DNA from: Rahnella laticis
GTDB lineage: Bacteria; Pseudomonadota; Gammaproteobacteria; Enterobacterales; Enterobacteriaceae
Direction: 5' to 3'
DNA length: 64,000 nucleotides
Assembly (NCBI RefSeq): GCF_015644585.1
Contig: NZ_JADOBI010000006.1
Location: forward strand, 62,001-126,000
Numbering within the stretch: position 1 is the stretch's first letter; each line of letters starts with the position of its first letter. The position numbers and the translations under genes were made by a program. The notes beneath the pieces are model-generated. The model searched no databases. It was not told the DNA's origin and saw only the letters and a list, made by a program, of their open reading frames with translations. This document shows positions 26,504 to 36,634 of the stretch, piece by piece.

Positions 26504-29062
26504 GTGAAGTTCGTAAAGTATTTATTGATTCTTGCAGTGTGTTGCATTTTGCTGGGAGCGGCCTCGATCTTCGGTTTGTATAAATATATCGAGCCTCAGC
26601 TTCCCGACGTCGCCACGCTTAAAGACGTGCGCTTGCAAACACCGATGCAGGTTTTCAGTGCTGAAGGTGATTTGATCGCCCAGTACGGTGAAAAGCGCCG
26701 TATCCCACTGAAACTTGACCAGATCCCACCGGAGATGGTGCATGCGTTTATCGCAACAGAAGACAGTCGTTTCTATGAACACCACGGCGTGGACCCGATC
26801 GGTATTTTCCGTGCGGCTTCCGTTGCGCTGGTGTCTGGTCACGCCTCACAGGGCGCGAGTACGATTACTCAGCAGTTAGCCCGTAACTTCTTCCTCAGCC
26901 CTGAACGCACGCTGACCCGTAAAATCAAGGAAGCTTTTCTGGCCATCCGTATCGAACAGATGATGTCCAAAGATGAAATCCTTGAGCTGTATCTGAACAA
27001 AATCTACCTCGGTTATCGCGCCTATGGCGTCGGTGCCGCAGCGCAGGTTTACTTCGGTAAAAACGTCGATCAGCTGACGCTCAGTGAAATGGCGGTGATT
27101 GCCGGTCTGCCTAAAGCGCCGTCAACCTTCAACCCGCTTTATTCCCATGACCGTTCTCTGGCCCGCCGCAATACCGTGCTGGCCCGTATGCTTGATGAGA
27201 AATACATTACGCAGGCGCAGTACGATCAGGCACGCGCAGAGCCGCTGGTGGCGAACTATCATGCTCCGCACATTGAATTCTCCGCGCCGTATCTGACTGA
27301 AATGGTTCGTCAGGAGATGGTGAAACGTTATGGCGACAACGCTTATAACGACGGTTATATGGTCTACACCACCATCACCAAAAAAACGCAGCTGGCCGCG
27401 CAGGAAGCTTTGCGCACCAACGTGATGAACTACGACATGCGCCATGGTTACCGCGGCCCGTCAAATCAGTTGTGGAAAGTCGGTGAGCCCGCGTGGGACG
27501 AGAACAAGATTGTTCAGTCTCTGAAAACGCTGCCGGTTTATGGCCCGCTGTTCCCGGCGGTTATCACGGCAACGGATGACGCTCAGGCCACTGCCACGAT
27601 GTCGAATCGTGCCGTGATCAGCCTGCCATTTAGCGGCATGCGCTGGGCGCGTCCTTATCGCAGCGACACCGCGCAGGGCCCGACGCCGAAACGCGTTGCC
27701 GACGTGGTTCAGCCCGGCCAGCAGGTTTGGGTGCGTAAAGTGGGCGATGTCTGGTGGCTGGCGCAGGTTCCTGACGTCAACTCGGCCATTGTTTCCCTGA
27801 ACTCAACGGACGGTGCGATTGAAGCGCTGGTCGGCGGTTTTGACTTCAACCAGAGCAAATTTAACCGTGCTAATCAGGCGGTGCGTCAGCTCGGTTCGAA
27901 CATCAAGCCGTTCCTGTATACCGCCGCGATGGATAAGGGCCTGACACTGGCAACTATCCTCAATGACATGCCGATTACCCGCTGGGATGCCGGTGCGGGC
28001 ACGGACTGGCGTCCGAAAAACTCACCGCCTACGTATTACGGCCCGATCCGTTTACGTCAGGGTCTGGGCGAATCCAAGAACGTGGTGATGGTGCGTGCGA
28101 TGCGTGCGATGGGCGTGGATTACGCGGCAGAATATCTGCAACGTTTCGGCTTCCCGGCAGCGAACATCGTTCACTCCGAATCACTGGCGCTGGGCTCAGC
28201 TTCATTCACCCCGCTCCAGGTTGTGCGTGGTTATGCGACGCTGACCAACGGCGGCTTCCTGGTTGATCCGTATTTCATCACCAAAATCGTGGATGAATCC
28301 GGTCAGGTACAGTTTGAAGCGAAACCGAAAATTGCCTGCCGCACCTGTAATATTCCGGTGATTTACGGCGAAACGCAGAAATCTGCCGTGCTGTCGGACG
28401 ACAATGTTGAAAACGTGGCAACGTCTACGTCGAACAACAATGCCAGCGTACCCACGCCGCAGCTGGAACAGGTTCCGCCGAACTCGCCGCAGGTTGATGC
28501 CGCGCAGCAATACGCACCACACGTAATCAGCGCACCGTTGTCATTCCTGATCAGCGACGCCCTGAACTCCAACATCTTCGGGGAACCGGGCTGGATGGGA
28601 ACAGGCTGGCGCGCAGGACGTGACCTGAAACGTCATGATATTGGCGGCAAAACCGGTACGACCAACAGCTCGAAAGATGCCTGGTTCTCCGGATACGGCG
28701 GCCCTGAAGTAGTAACGTCTGTCTGGATTGGTTTTGACGATCATCGCCGTGATTTAGGCCGCACAACGGCTTCTGGTGCGATCCCGGATCAGATTTCAGG
28801 CTATGAAGGTGGTGCGAAGAGCGCCCAGCCAGCGTGGGATGATTACATGAAATCCGTGCTGGAAGGCGTACCTGAACAACCGCAGACGCCGCCTCCGGGC
28901 ATTGTCACGGTCACCATCGATAAGAGCACCGGTAAGTTGTCCGACGGCGGCGGTAACAGCCGTCCGGAATACTTCATCGACGGAACGCAGCCGACTGAAC
29001 ATGCGGTTCATGAGGTCGGGACAACCATTATGGATAATGGTCAGGAACACGAACTGTTCTGA
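26504..29062 (+). CDS. mrcA: Penicillin-binding protein 1A
   Basis: 852-residue bifunctional peptidoglycan synthase. I use the GTG at 26504 (V-KFVKYLLILAVCC), matching the E. coli N terminus; a TTG at 26480 is also in frame. A cytoplasmic stub and one TM helix precede the glycosyltransferase domain (ATEDSRFYEHHGVDP, GASTITQQLARNFFL, KIKEAFLAIRIEQ). An OB-like insert follows, then the transpeptidase with GSNIKPF (SxxK), SKN, and KTGTTNSSKDAWF. It polymerises and crosslinks wall in the periplasm, mainly for elongation. Followed by a strong terminator. Confidence 0.97.
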   Translation: MKFVKYLLILAVCCILLGAASIFGLYKYIEPQLPDVATLKDVRLQTPMQVFSAEGDLIAQYGEKRRIPLKLDQIPPEMVHAFIATEDSRFYEHHGVDPIGIFRAASVALVSGHASQGASTITQQLARNFFLSPERTLTRKIKEAFLAIRIEQMMSKDEILELYLNKIYLGYRAYGVGAAAQVYFGKNVDQLTLSEMAVIAGLPKAPSTFNPLYSHDRSLARRNTVLARMLDEKYITQAQYDQARAEPLVANYHAPHIEFSAPYLTEMVRQEMVKRYGDNAYNDGYMVYTTITKKTQLAAQEALRTNVMNYDMRHGYRGPSNQLWKVGEPAWDENKIVQSLKTLPVYGPLFPAVITATDDAQATATMSNRAVISLPFSGMRWARPYRSDTAQGPTPKRVADVVQPGQQVWVRKVGDVWWLAQVPDVNSAIVSLNSTDGAIEALVGGFDFNQSKFNRANQAVRQLGSNIKPFLYTAAMDKGLTLATILNDMPITRWDAGAGTDWRPKNSPPTYYGPIRLRQGLGESKNVVMVRAMRAMGVDYAAEYLQRFGFPAANIVHSESLALGSASFTPLQVVRGYATLTNGGFLVDPYFITKIVDESGQVQFEAKPKIACRTCNIPVIYGETQKSAVLSDDNVENVATSTSNNNASVPTPQLEQVPPNSPQVDAAQQYAPHVISAPLSFLISDALNSNIFGEPGWMGTGWRAGRDLKRHDIGGKTGTTNSSKDAWFSGYGGPEVVTSVWIGFDDHRRDLGRTTASGAIPDQISGYEGGAKSAQPAWDDYMKSVLEGVPEQPQTPPPGIVTVTIDKSTGKLSDGGGNSRPEYFIDGTQPTEHAVHEVGTTIMDNGQEHELF

Positions 29063-29106
29063 TGGCGTGAAAGAATAAGTTGTCCGGTGCAAACCGCCGG
29101 ATAATA

Positions 29107-29144
29107 AAAAGCCGGTCTGCATAATGCACGACCGGCTTTTTTTT
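29107..29144. terminator. Bidirectional terminator between mrcA and nudE
   Basis: AAAAGCCGGT (29107-29116) pairs with ACCGGCTTTT (29131-29140), followed by TTTT on the plus strand and by a U-rich run on the minus strand. It serves the convergent mrcA and nudE. Confidence 0.9.
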
Positions 29145-29159
29145 GGATGTGGTTCCCGT

Positions 29160-29717
29160 CTAGCGTGCGTTACGCGTCAGGAAATCATGCGCGAGGAATA
29201 GCGCACTGACGTTACGTGCCTCGCAAAAATCAGGATGTTGCAGCAGTTCCATCATGCGCGAAACCGGCCAGCGGGTTTGCGGCAAAGGTTCAGGCTCATC
29301 ACCTTCCAGGCTTTGCAGATACAAATCTTTGGCGATGACGATATTCATGCGGCTTGAGAAATACGACGGAGCCATGGTCAGTTTTGCCAGCACATCAAAG
29401 TGCCGCGCGCCAAAGCCCACCTCTTCCATCAGTTCGCGGTTCGCCGCTTCAAGCACGCCTTCACCGGCATCAATGAGCCCTTTCGGAAATCCCAATTCGT
29501 AACTTTCGATCCCCACGGCATATTCGTGGATAAGCACCAGCTCATCGTCAATGACCGGGATAATCATCACCGCTTCGCGTTCAGAAGGGCGCATGCGCTC
29601 ATAGACGCGCTCGGCGCCATTGCTGAAAGCCAGTTCGACGGATTCAATGGTGAACAAACGCGAACGGGCAACGGTTTCCACCTTCAGGATTTTCGGTTTT
29701 TGCAGGTGTTGTGTCAT
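29160..29717 (-). CDS. nudE: ADP-ribose/NADH-type Nudix hydrolase NudE
   Basis: 185-residue Nudix hydrolase. The Nudix box reads G-LIDAG-E-GVLEAAN-RELMEEVGF, a full GX5EX7REUXEEXGU match near residues 79-101. NudE cleaves ADP-ribose, Ap3A and NADH to nucleoside monophosphates, a housecleaning role in the cytoplasm. Divergent from igaA, as in E. coli (mrcA-nudE-igaA). Confidence 0.94.
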   Translation of the reverse strand: MTQHLQKPKILKVETVARSRLFTIESVELAFSNGAERVYERMRPSEREAVMIIPVIDDELVLIHEYAVGIESYELGFPKGLIDAGEGVLEAANRELMEEVGFGARHFDVLAKLTMAPSYFSSRMNIVIAKDLYLQSLEGDEPEPLPQTRWPVSRMMELLQHPDFCEARNVSALFLAHDFLTRNAR

Positions 29718-30159
29718 TTCATCCCCAGCTTATTATTCACCTGACCAGAGGCGTTCTAATGGGTTCGTTTTACGATTAAAAAGCCGCTTGCAGAAGTCAT
29801 TGTGCGTTAATGCGGGCCAGAATCGCAATATTTACAGAATAACATCCGTGCCGCCGATCCCTTTAGCAAGAATTTTTGTTTAAAAAGTACGCCTGTCCGG
29901 TTTAAAAAAGACGCGTTGACTTACCGGTGTCACACTTTTGCTTTAACAAAAACACACCCACATCAAAATAGGATTATACCGATACCCTGAACTTCACAAT
30001 TACCGGTATCCTTTACATTGGTGTTTTTGTGCACACCATTCAGGCAAATAATAATAAAATTCCTATCAAAAAGGCCGCCGCGCGCAGAATGTGCATTTCG
30101 TTTATGTATAATACTTTCACAGAGTTGACGTAAGTCACCCACGTCTGAACGGGGATCGG
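29718..30159. other. 442-bp divergent intergenic region nudE/igaA
   Basis: No credible gene. The right half is A/T-rich and contains a perfect TATAAT at 30107-30112, 48 bp before the igaA ATG, with only a poor -35 match 17 bp upstream. The nudE promoter must lie in the left part but shows no clear hexamers. Confidence 0.45.
30107..30112 (+). promoter_or_regulatory. Candidate -10 box of igaA
   Basis: TATAAT, consensus -10, with TATG just before it (TTTATGTATAAT). Distance suits a leader of about 40 nt ending in GGGGATCGG, the igaA ribosome site. Confidence 0.5.
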
Positions 30160-32301
30160 ATGAGCACAGTAGTCGTGACACTGGTTTTGTTGTGTATCGC
30201 AATCATTGCCACAGGGTCTTATTTTTGGCTTGTAATGCGTCGTCGCCAACGCGACGAGTCCGTCGTGCGATTCCCCACACCCAGCCAGCGGAAACTTTCA
30301 CAGAAAGAGCGTGACGCCGTCGAACGCTATCTTCGTCAGAATGAAGGGCTCGGCCAGACGCCGATCACTCATCGCAACAATCTGATTATCCTGCGCGATA
30401 AACTCACGCTGACCACCAAAAGTGAAAACGTCTACAGCCTGACGCGGGCGATCACGCGCTATGGCGTCGCCAGCGAAGATCCCAACAAGTGGCGTTATTT
30501 TCTCGACGCCACTGAAATCCATCTTCCGCCTTTCTGGGAGCAGTATATTGCCCAGGAAAATCAGGTCGAGCTGATCAAAACCCAAACCATGCCGCTGGTG
30601 ATCTCACTCAACGGTCACACGCTGGCCGATCACGTTTACGAAGGCCCTGCGCCGGTTTCTGCCGTTATCCCCTCACAGCCGCAAAATGCCTCGATTCGTC
30701 ATGAAGAAAGCGAACATATCGAGCTGGTGAAAGTGCGCAGGGAAACGCGGGAAGAGCACGCGCTGACCCGTTCGAACGGCGTGAAAGAAGCGCTCGCTAT
30801 CTCCGGCGCGCTTCTTCTGTTATTTATCACGCTGCAAAGCCCGGTCATGTTGCTGCCCTGGTTATTGACGCTTTCTGCCTGTCTGGTGGCATGGGTCATC
30901 TGGCGGCTGGTGTCCGAACGTTTAGGTAAAAACCGCAAGGAAATCCACTGCCTGCGCGGTTTACCTAAACGCTGGGGTCTGTTTGGTGAATCCAAGCAGG
31001 GCGATATCAGTAATATTTCACTGGGCGCAGTCGATCTGATTTATCCGCCGCACTGGCAGCCTTATATCGGCCGTGACTTAGGGCAACCGACCGACGTCGA
31101 AGTGTATATGAACAGCCAGGTTGTCCGTCAGGGAAGCTATCTGTCGTTGCATGAAGAAGTGAAAAAATTCCCGCTCCAGCTTTGGGGTAAAAATCTGGTG
31201 CTGGCAACCTGCGCTTTCCTCCTGCTGCTGGTTTTACTGGTTTATGTCCCGCTCGGATTGCCTTTAAAGCTCAGCGTCGCGTGGCTTCAGGGCGCACAAA
31301 GTTCTCAGGTCAACAGCGTGCAGGAACTGGAAAAAACCGCATTGCGCGTCGGCGATACCCTGAAAGTTCAGGGAACCGGCATGTGCTATGTGCCGCCGTC
31401 CGCCAGCCGGACAGCCTCCGGTTATATGCCTTTTGACTGCTCAGGGATTTACTGGAATACCGCAACGCCGTTACCGGTTCCGCAGTCCGAAATTATTGAT
31501 GCCGCTACCGCGTTGCAGACCACGGTCAATAACCAGATGCATCCGGGGGAAAGCCCGGAGCAGAACATCAACCCGCAACTGGCGACCGCCATTGAAAAAT
31601 CCGGCATGATCCTGCTCGATGATTTCGCGGATATCGTTCTGAAAACCGAAACGCTATGCGGCAAGAGCAATGACTGTGTGCGTCTGAAAAATGCGCTGGT
31701 CAATCTGGGTAACTCCAGTAACTGGAACGCATTAGTCAAACGCGCGAAAGCTGGTTCTTTGCAGGGGATTAATGTCCTGCTGCGCCCGGTCAGCGCGCAG
31801 TCGCTGAGTGAGCTGGTTAACAACGCAACGTCTTCGTTCTTCATTCAGGAAACCCGCCGCGCCGCTGACAGCCTGAACAGCCCGCCGCCGGGAGGCTTTT
31901 TGATCAGCAATGATGAAGGACATCAGCTTATTGAAATGCCGGTGCCGCCAGCCGGATTGTCCGGAAATCCGGCGCAGGATCAGTGGAAACAGCTGCAACA
32001 TCTCTCGTCACTGCTGCTGCATACACCGTTCAGCGCGCAGGGCGTGATTACCAGTATCAGTATTGATGCCAACGGTACCCGCCATATTTCACTGCACAGC
32101 GAGCCGGATATTTCGACGCTATGGCGCTATCTGGGCACCAGTTTACTGCTGTTCCTGCTCATCGGGATCCTGCTGGTGAATACCCTGCTGTTTGTCCGCC
32201 GCTTCGTGAAAGATAAACGCCGTATCGACGACATTCAGCAATATTACAACTCTTGCTTTCACCCCACGCTGATGCCGATGCCGGTCCATAATCCCGGCTA
32301 A
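30160..32301 (+). CDS. igaA: IgaA (YrfF), inner-membrane inhibitor of the Rcs phosphorelay
   Basis: 713 residues, close to E. coli length (about 710). Predicted membrane segments: N terminus (VVTLVLLCIAIIATGSYFWLV), two around residues 210-250 (ALLLLFITLQ, LLPWLLTLSACLVAWVI), one near 350 (LVLATCAFLLLLVLLVYV), and one near the C terminus (LGTSLLLFLLIGILLVNTLLF). A long periplasmic domain between the last two carries paired cysteines. IgaA restrains RcsD/RcsC signalling until the lipoprotein RcsF, sensing envelope damage, relieves it; it is usually essential when Rcs is intact. Confidence 0.95.
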   Translation: MSTVVVTLVLLCIAIIATGSYFWLVMRRRQRDESVVRFPTPSQRKLSQKERDAVERYLRQNEGLGQTPITHRNNLIILRDKLTLTTKSENVYSLTRAITRYGVASEDPNKWRYFLDATEIHLPPFWEQYIAQENQVELIKTQTMPLVISLNGHTLADHVYEGPAPVSAVIPSQPQNASIRHEESEHIELVKVRRETREEHALTRSNGVKEALAISGALLLLFITLQSPVMLLPWLLTLSACLVAWVIWRLVSERLGKNRKEIHCLRGLPKRWGLFGESKQGDISNISLGAVDLIYPPHWQPYIGRDLGQPTDVEVYMNSQVVRQGSYLSLHEEVKKFPLQLWGKNLVLATCAFLLLLVLLVYVPLGLPLKLSVAWLQGAQSSQVNSVQELEKTALRVGDTLKVQGTGMCYVPPSASRTASGYMPFDCSGIYWNTATPLPVPQSEIIDAATALQTTVNNQMHPGESPEQNINPQLATAIEKSGMILLDDFADIVLKTETLCGKSNDCVRLKNALVNLGNSSNWNALVKRAKAGSLQGINVLLRPVSAQSLSELVNNATSSFFIQETRRAADSLNSPPPGGFLISNDEGHQLIEMPVPPAGLSGNPAQDQWKQLQHLSSLLLHTPFSAQGVITSISIDANGTRHISLHSEPDISTLWRYLGTSLLLFLLIGILLVNTLLFVRRFVKDKRRIDDIQQYYNSCFHPTLMPMPVHNPG

Positions 32302-32422
32302 AAAACACACGGTGGCACTGCGCCACCGTGAGTGATTATGTTACCCTGACGCCCTTCCCTGCTTTTCATCATTCGTTCCTGCGCCGCCCGATTTGCATCC
32401 AGCGCCAGGACATGGAGTTGTC

Positions 32423-33112
32423 ATGCCCCCTGATTTTGACTGGAACAACATCGACACCGTTTTACTTGATATGGACGGTACGCTGCTGGATCTGGCTTTC
32501 GACAGCCAGTTCTGGTTGCAGGATGTGCCGCTGGCGCTCAGCCAGCAACGCGCCATTCCGCTGGAGAATGCGCGCCAGATTATTCATGACGAATACCTCG
32601 CCGTTCAGCACACCATGAACTGGTATTGCTTTGATTACTGGAGCGAACGGTTAGATCTTGATATCTACCAGATGACCACTAACATCGGCAAAAATGCGCG
32701 TTTACGCGACGATACGGTGCCTTTTCTGACCCATTTGCGACAATCCGGACGCCAGACCATTTTGCTGACCAATGCGCATCCGCACAGCCTTTCGGTTAAA
32801 ATTGAACATACCGGTCTGGATCAGCACCTTGATTTATTACTTTCCACCCACACATTTGGTTATCCGAAGGAAGATCAGCGGTTGTGGTCCGCGGTGCAAC
32901 AGCAGACCGGTTTTAATCCTGAGAGAACATTATTTGTCGACGACGGCGAACCTATCCTGAATGCGGCAAAAACCTTCGGTATCCGCTATTGTCTGGGTAT
33001 AGAAAATCCGGATTCCACCATGGCAGACAAGTCATTTCAGGATTATCCCTCGATTAATGACTTCCGCAGCCTGTTGCCTTCGATTGACCCCGTGGCAGGC
33101 CCGGCCAGGTAA
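32423..33112 (+). CDS. yrfG: HAD-family nucleotidase YrfG
   Basis: 229 residues from ATG 32423 (GGAG 8 nt upstream). HAD motif I is LLDMDGTLLDL, motif II LLTNAHP, and motif III FVDDGEPILNAA. Family members hydrolyse purine nucleoside monophosphates (GMP/IMP nucleotidase activity is described for the E. coli protein). It lies between igaA and hslR in the conserved order igaA-yrfG-hslR-hslO, with a 24-bp gap to hslR. Confidence 0.92.
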   Translation: MPPDFDWNNIDTVLLDMDGTLLDLAFDSQFWLQDVPLALSQQRAIPLENARQIIHDEYLAVQHTMNWYCFDYWSERLDLDIYQMTTNIGKNARLRDDTVPFLTHLRQSGRQTILLTNAHPHSLSVKIEHTGLDQHLDLLLSTHTFGYPKEDQRLWSAVQQQTGFNPERTLFVDDGEPILNAAKTFGIRYCLGIENPDSTMADKSFQDYPSINDFRSLLPSIDPVAGPAR

Positions 33113-33136
33113 TACCGGCACGTTCAGGGGAGAAAA

Positions 33137-33541
33137 ATGAAAGGCAAAACGGAAGAAAACGATAATGCAGTACGTCTCGATAAATGGCTTTGGGCGGCTC
33201 GTTTTTATAAGACCCGCGCGCTGGCACGCGAGATGATTGACGGCGGTAAAGTGCATTACAACGGCCAGCGGGGAAAACCCAGCAAGCTGATGGAACTGAA
33301 TGCCGAAATCACCCTTCGTCAGGGAAATGACACCAAAACGATCATTGTGCTGGGGCTGACGACTCAGCGCCGCAGTGCGGAAGAAGCGCAGACGCTTTAT
33401 CAGGAAACCGACGCGAGCATCGTCAGCCGGGAGAAAATCTCGGAAGCGCGGAAAATGAATGCGATGCCGCATCCGGACAGACGTCCGGATAAAAAGGAAC
33501 GCCGCAACCTGATCAAATTTAAATATGGCGATCAAGAGTGA
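33137..33541 (+). CDS. hslR: Heat-shock protein 15, ribosome rescue factor
   Basis: 134-residue S4-domain RNA-binding protein (VRLDKWLWAARFYKTRALAREMI, about 12-34) with a basic C-terminal tail (RRPDKKERRNLIKFKYG). Hsp15 binds free 50S subunits carrying nascent-chain tRNA after heat-induced dissociation and helps recycle them. Paired with hslO 21 bp downstream, in one heat-shock unit. Confidence 0.95.
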   Translation: MKGKTEENDNAVRLDKWLWAARFYKTRALAREMIDGGKVHYNGQRGKPSKLMELNAEITLRQGNDTKTIIVLGLTTQRRSAEEAQTLYQETDASIVSREKISEARKMNAMPHPDRRPDKKERRNLIKFKYGDQE

Positions 33542-33562
33542 TCGCCACTGAGAGAGAAAACT

Positions 33563-34447
33563 ATGTCCAATCATGACCAACTGCACCGTTACCTGTTCAA
33601 CAACCACGCCGTTCGCGGTGAACTGGTCGCGCTCAATGAAACCTTCCAGCAGATCGTTGCCGGTCACGATTACCCGGCAGAAGTCCGTAATCTTCTGGGC
33701 GAGATGCTGGTTGCTACCAGCCTGCTGACTGCCACGCTGAAATTTGACGGCGACATTACCGTTCAGCTGCAAGGCGATGGTCCGCTGAAACTGGCGGTGA
33801 TCAACGGGAACAATCGTCAGGAACTCCGCGGTATTGCGCGCCTGCAAGGTGATATCGCTGAAGGCAGCTCGCTGAAAGAGATGATTGGCAACGGCTACAT
33901 GGTGATCACCATTTCCCCAAGCGTGGGCGAGCGCTATCAGGGCGTCGTCGGCCTGGAAGGCGAAAATCTGGCGGAGTGTCTGGAAAACTACTTCATGCAG
34001 TCCGAACAGCTGCCGACCCGAATTTTCATCCGTACCGGTGAAATTGAAGGCCAGCCAGCCGCAGGCGGCATGCTGTTGCAGGTGCTGCCAGCCGAAGATA
34101 CTGATCCGGAAGAATTCAGCCATCTTGCTCAGCTGACTACCACGATCAAAGCAGAAGAGCTGTTCACCCTGCCGGCCAACGAAGTGCTTTATCGTCTTTA
34201 TCATCAGGAAGAAGTCACCCTGTATGAGCCGCAGGACGTTTGTTTCCGCTGCACCTGCTCGCGCGAACGCTGCGCCGGCGCCCTGCTGACGCTGCCTGAT
34301 GAAGAAATTCTGGAAATGCTGGAAGCTGACGGGAAAATCGAAATGCACTGTGATTATTGCGGCTCAGACTACGAGTTTGACGCAATGGATCTGGCTACCC
34401 TGAAAGCGGACGGCGACGTTCATCCGGGAAATGATCATATTCATTGA
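33563..34447 (+). CDS. hslO: Redox-regulated holdase chaperone Hsp33
   Basis: 294 residues. The C-terminal redox switch holds the four zinc cysteines: CTC within [11 protein letters not shown] and CDYC about 30 residues later. Oxidation plus unfolding releases zinc and activates holding of unfolded proteins during oxidative heat stress. The N-terminal [18 protein letters not shown] start is typical of the family. Ends in a strong terminator. Confidence 0.96.
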   Translation: MSNHDQLHRYLFNNHAVRGELVALNETFQQIVAGHDYPAEVRNLLGEMLVATSLLTATLKFDGDITVQLQGDGPLKLAVINGNNRQELRGIARLQGDIAEGSSLKEMIGNGYMVITISPSVGERYQGVVGLEGENLAECLENYFMQSEQLPTRIFIRTGEIEGQPAAGGMLLQVLPAEDTDPEEFSHLAQLTTTIKAEELFTLPANEVLYRLYHQEEVTLYEPQDVCFRCTCSRERCAGALLTLPDEEILEMLEADGKIEMHCDYCGSDYEFDAMDLATLKADGDVHPGNDHIH

Positions 34448-34468
34448 TTGTTAACCCACGCGATCTGA

Positions 34469-34497
34469 GGGACTTTTCACCGAAAAGTCCCTTTTTT
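34469..34497 (+). terminator. Rho-independent terminator of hslO
   Basis: GGGACTTTT (34469-34477), loop CACCG, AAAAGTCCC (34483-34491), then six T. Confidence 0.93.
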
Positions 34498-34686
34498 ATT
34501 GCTTATATATAACCAACGTTGCACATATTTCGAGTTTTTCATCACAATTATGGAAAAATATTCACATCTCCCGTTATTCTTTGAGTTCTATCGCGGTTCA
34601 AAAGCGATAAATACCTACAATTACAACTAGTTTATCCCTAATGCGTCAGGCTTTGGGGTTTCAAATTCAGGCCAAGGAGCAGGGAA

Positions 34687-36309
34687 ATGCCTACCACTAT
34701 CGGGGTCACCGCCGAAACACTCGCCCGTTACGGGATCCATCAGAACAGCGAAATCGTCTATAACCCTGATTACGAACTTCTTTTCAAAGAAGAGACAGCG
34801 CCCGGTCTGGAAGGCTTTGAACGCGGGCAGGTGACAGAGCTGGGCGCAGTGAATGTCGATACCGGTATTTTTACCGGCCGCTCGCCGAAAGATAAATACA
34901 TTGTCCGCGATGACACCACCCGCGACACGCTGTGGTGGGCCGATCAGGGCAAAGGAAAGAACGATAATAAACCGCTTTCTCAGGAAGTCTGGGCTTCACT
35001 GAAATCGCTGGTCAGCCATCAGCTTTCAGGAAAACGCCTGTTTATCGTCGACGCATTCTGCGGCGCGAACGCCAACTCCCGCCTGAAAGTCCGCTTCATT
35101 ACGGAAGTGGCCTGGCAGGCGCATTTCGTCAAAAACATGTTTATCCGTCCAACGGACAGCGAACTGGAAGGCTTCGAGCCTGACTTTATCGTGATGAACG
35201 GCGCGAAATGCACCAATCCTGACTGGCAGAAACAGGGCCTGAACTCGGAAAACTTCATCGCTTTCAACCTGACCGAACGCATCCAGCTTATCGGCGGATC
35301 CTGGTACGGCGGCGAAATGAAGAAAGGCATGTTTGCCGTCATGAATTACCTGTTGCCTTTGCAGGGGATTGCGTCGATGCACTGCTCTGCCAACGTGGGT
35401 GAAAAAGGTGATGTGGCCGTCTTCTTTGGCCTTTCCGGCACAGGTAAAACCACGTTATCCACCGATCCAAAACGTAAACTTATTGGTGATGACGAACATG
35501 GCTGGGACGACGACGGCGTCTTCAACTTCGAAGGTGGCTGCTACGCCAAAACCATCAAACTGAGCAAGGAAGCGGAACCGGAAATTTTTGGTGCTATCAA
35601 ACGCGATGCACTTCTGGAAAACGTGGTGGTCAGCGCCGACGGCAAAATCGATTTTGATGACAACAGCAAAACCGAGAATACCCGCGTTTCCTACCCGCTC
35701 TATCACATTCAGAACATTGTGAAACCGGTATCGAAAGCCGGGCACGCCAGTAAAGTCATTTTCCTGACGGCTGATGCGTTTGGCGTATTACCGCCCGTTT
35801 CACGGCTGACCGCATCCCAGACGCAATACCATTTCCTCTCCGGCTTTACGGCGAAACTGGCGGGCACCGAACGTGGTGTCAATGAACCAACGCCGACGTT
35901 TTCTGCCTGCTTTGGCGCTGCGTTCCTGATGCTGCATCCGACGCAATATTCCGAAGTGCTGGTAAAACGCATGGAAGCAGCGGGCGCACAGGCCTATCTG
36001 GTCAACACCGGCTGGAATGGTACGGGCAAACGTATTTCCCTGAAAAACACCCGCGCCATCATCGATGCGATTCTGAACGGGACTATCGACGACGCCGAAA
36101 CCTTCACGCTGCCATTGTTCAATCTGGCAGTGCCAACCGAACTGCCGGGCGTCGACAGCCATATTCTGGATCCGCGTAATACTTACGGCAGCCGCGAGCA
36201 GTGGCAGGAAAAAGCCGAACACCTGGCCCAGCTGTTTATCGATAACTTTGATAAATATACGGACACTCCGGCAGGCGCAGCGCTGGTGAGCGCAGGCCCG
36301 CACCGTTAA
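34687..36309 (+). CDS. pckA: ATP-dependent phosphoenolpyruvate carboxykinase
   Basis: 540 residues, identical in length to the E. coli enzyme. It decarboxylates and phosphorylates oxaloacetate to PEP, the entry step of gluconeogenesis. The kinase P loop is [11 protein letters not shown] near residue 248; metal and substrate segments include [31 protein letters not shown]-like [12 protein letters not shown] near 66, and HCSANVG. RBS AAGGAGCAGGGAA. The 190-bp upstream gap should contain a catabolite-responsive promoter, but I see only weak CRP half-sites. Confidence 0.97.
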   Translation: MPTTIGVTAETLARYGIHQNSEIVYNPDYELLFKEETAPGLEGFERGQVTELGAVNVDTGIFTGRSPKDKYIVRDDTTRDTLWWADQGKGKNDNKPLSQEVWASLKSLVSHQLSGKRLFIVDAFCGANANSRLKVRFITEVAWQAHFVKNMFIRPTDSELEGFEPDFIVMNGAKCTNPDWQKQGLNSENFIAFNLTERIQLIGGSWYGGEMKKGMFAVMNYLLPLQGIASMHCSANVGEKGDVAVFFGLSGTGKTTLSTDPKRKLIGDDEHGWDDDGVFNFEGGCYAKTIKLSKEAEPEIFGAIKRDALLENVVVSADGKIDFDDNSKTENTRVSYPLYHIQNIVKPVSKAGHASKVIFLTADAFGVLPPVSRLTASQTQYHFLSGFTAKLAGTERGVNEPTPTFSACFGAAFLMLHPTQYSEVLVKRMEAAGAQAYLVNTGWNGTGKRISLKNTRAIIDAILNGTIDDAETFTLPLFNLAVPTELPGVDSHILDPRNTYGSREQWQEKAEHLAQLFIDNFDKYTDTPAGAALVSAGPHR

Positions 36310-36329
36310 GCGATAATCTCTGCTTTCTC

Positions 36330-36355
36330 AGGCGCGGGCTTCCGCGCCTTTTTTA
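36330..36355 (+). terminator. Rho-independent terminator of pckA
   Basis: AGGCGCGG (36330-36337), loop GCTT, CCGCGCCT (36342-36349), then TTTTTT. Confidence 0.93.
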
Positions 36356-36421
36356 TTGCATCCCTTTCGGTCACATTCCAGAATGACAGCAATGCTTGCA
36401 CTGCTCTCACAGGAATTTCAC

Positions 36422-36634
36422 ATGGCTACCCTGACTGTCCGCAATCTGGACGACGAAGTGAAGGAATTGCTGCGCATCGCCGCCGCCAAAAAAGGCCATT
36501 CAATGGAAGAGGAGGCGCGTTTAATTCTGAAGCAGGCACTGACCAGCACGCCCCCTGATTTTGGCCTCGGCAGCCATCTCCGCCAGCGTTTTGCTGCGCT
36601 GAATACGCCACCGCTGGAGCTGCCGCCCAAATGA
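36422..36634 (+). CDS. FitA/VapB-type ribbon-helix-helix antitoxin
   Basis: 70 residues from ATG 36422, with AGGAA 7 nt upstream. N-terminal MATLTVRNLDDEVKELLRIAA is the RHH DNA-binding fold as in FitA, followed by GHSMEEEARLILKQAL and a Pro-rich C-terminal tail (LNTPPLELPPK) that in FitA-type proteins threads into the toxin active site. Overlap with the next gene is ATGA (4 bp). By analogy it represses its own operon and neutralises the toxin. Accessory to the pckA-envZ interval. Confidence 0.85.
   Translation: MATLTVRNLDDEVKELLRIAAAKKGHSMEEEARLILKQALTSTPPDFGLGSHLRQRFAALNTPPLELPPK

Noticed and set aside
29963-30249. Short minus-strand frames upstream of igaA
   Set aside because: No RBS, no family resemblance, and they run across the igaA start.
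33032-34348. 438-codon open frame antisense to hslR/hslO
   Set aside because: It covers the opposite strand of two well-identified genes, with His/Phe/Gln-rich shadow composition.
34498-34686. CRP site upstream of pckA
   Set aside because: Only one half-site (ATCACA) is convincing; the partner half matches poorly, so I did not call it.
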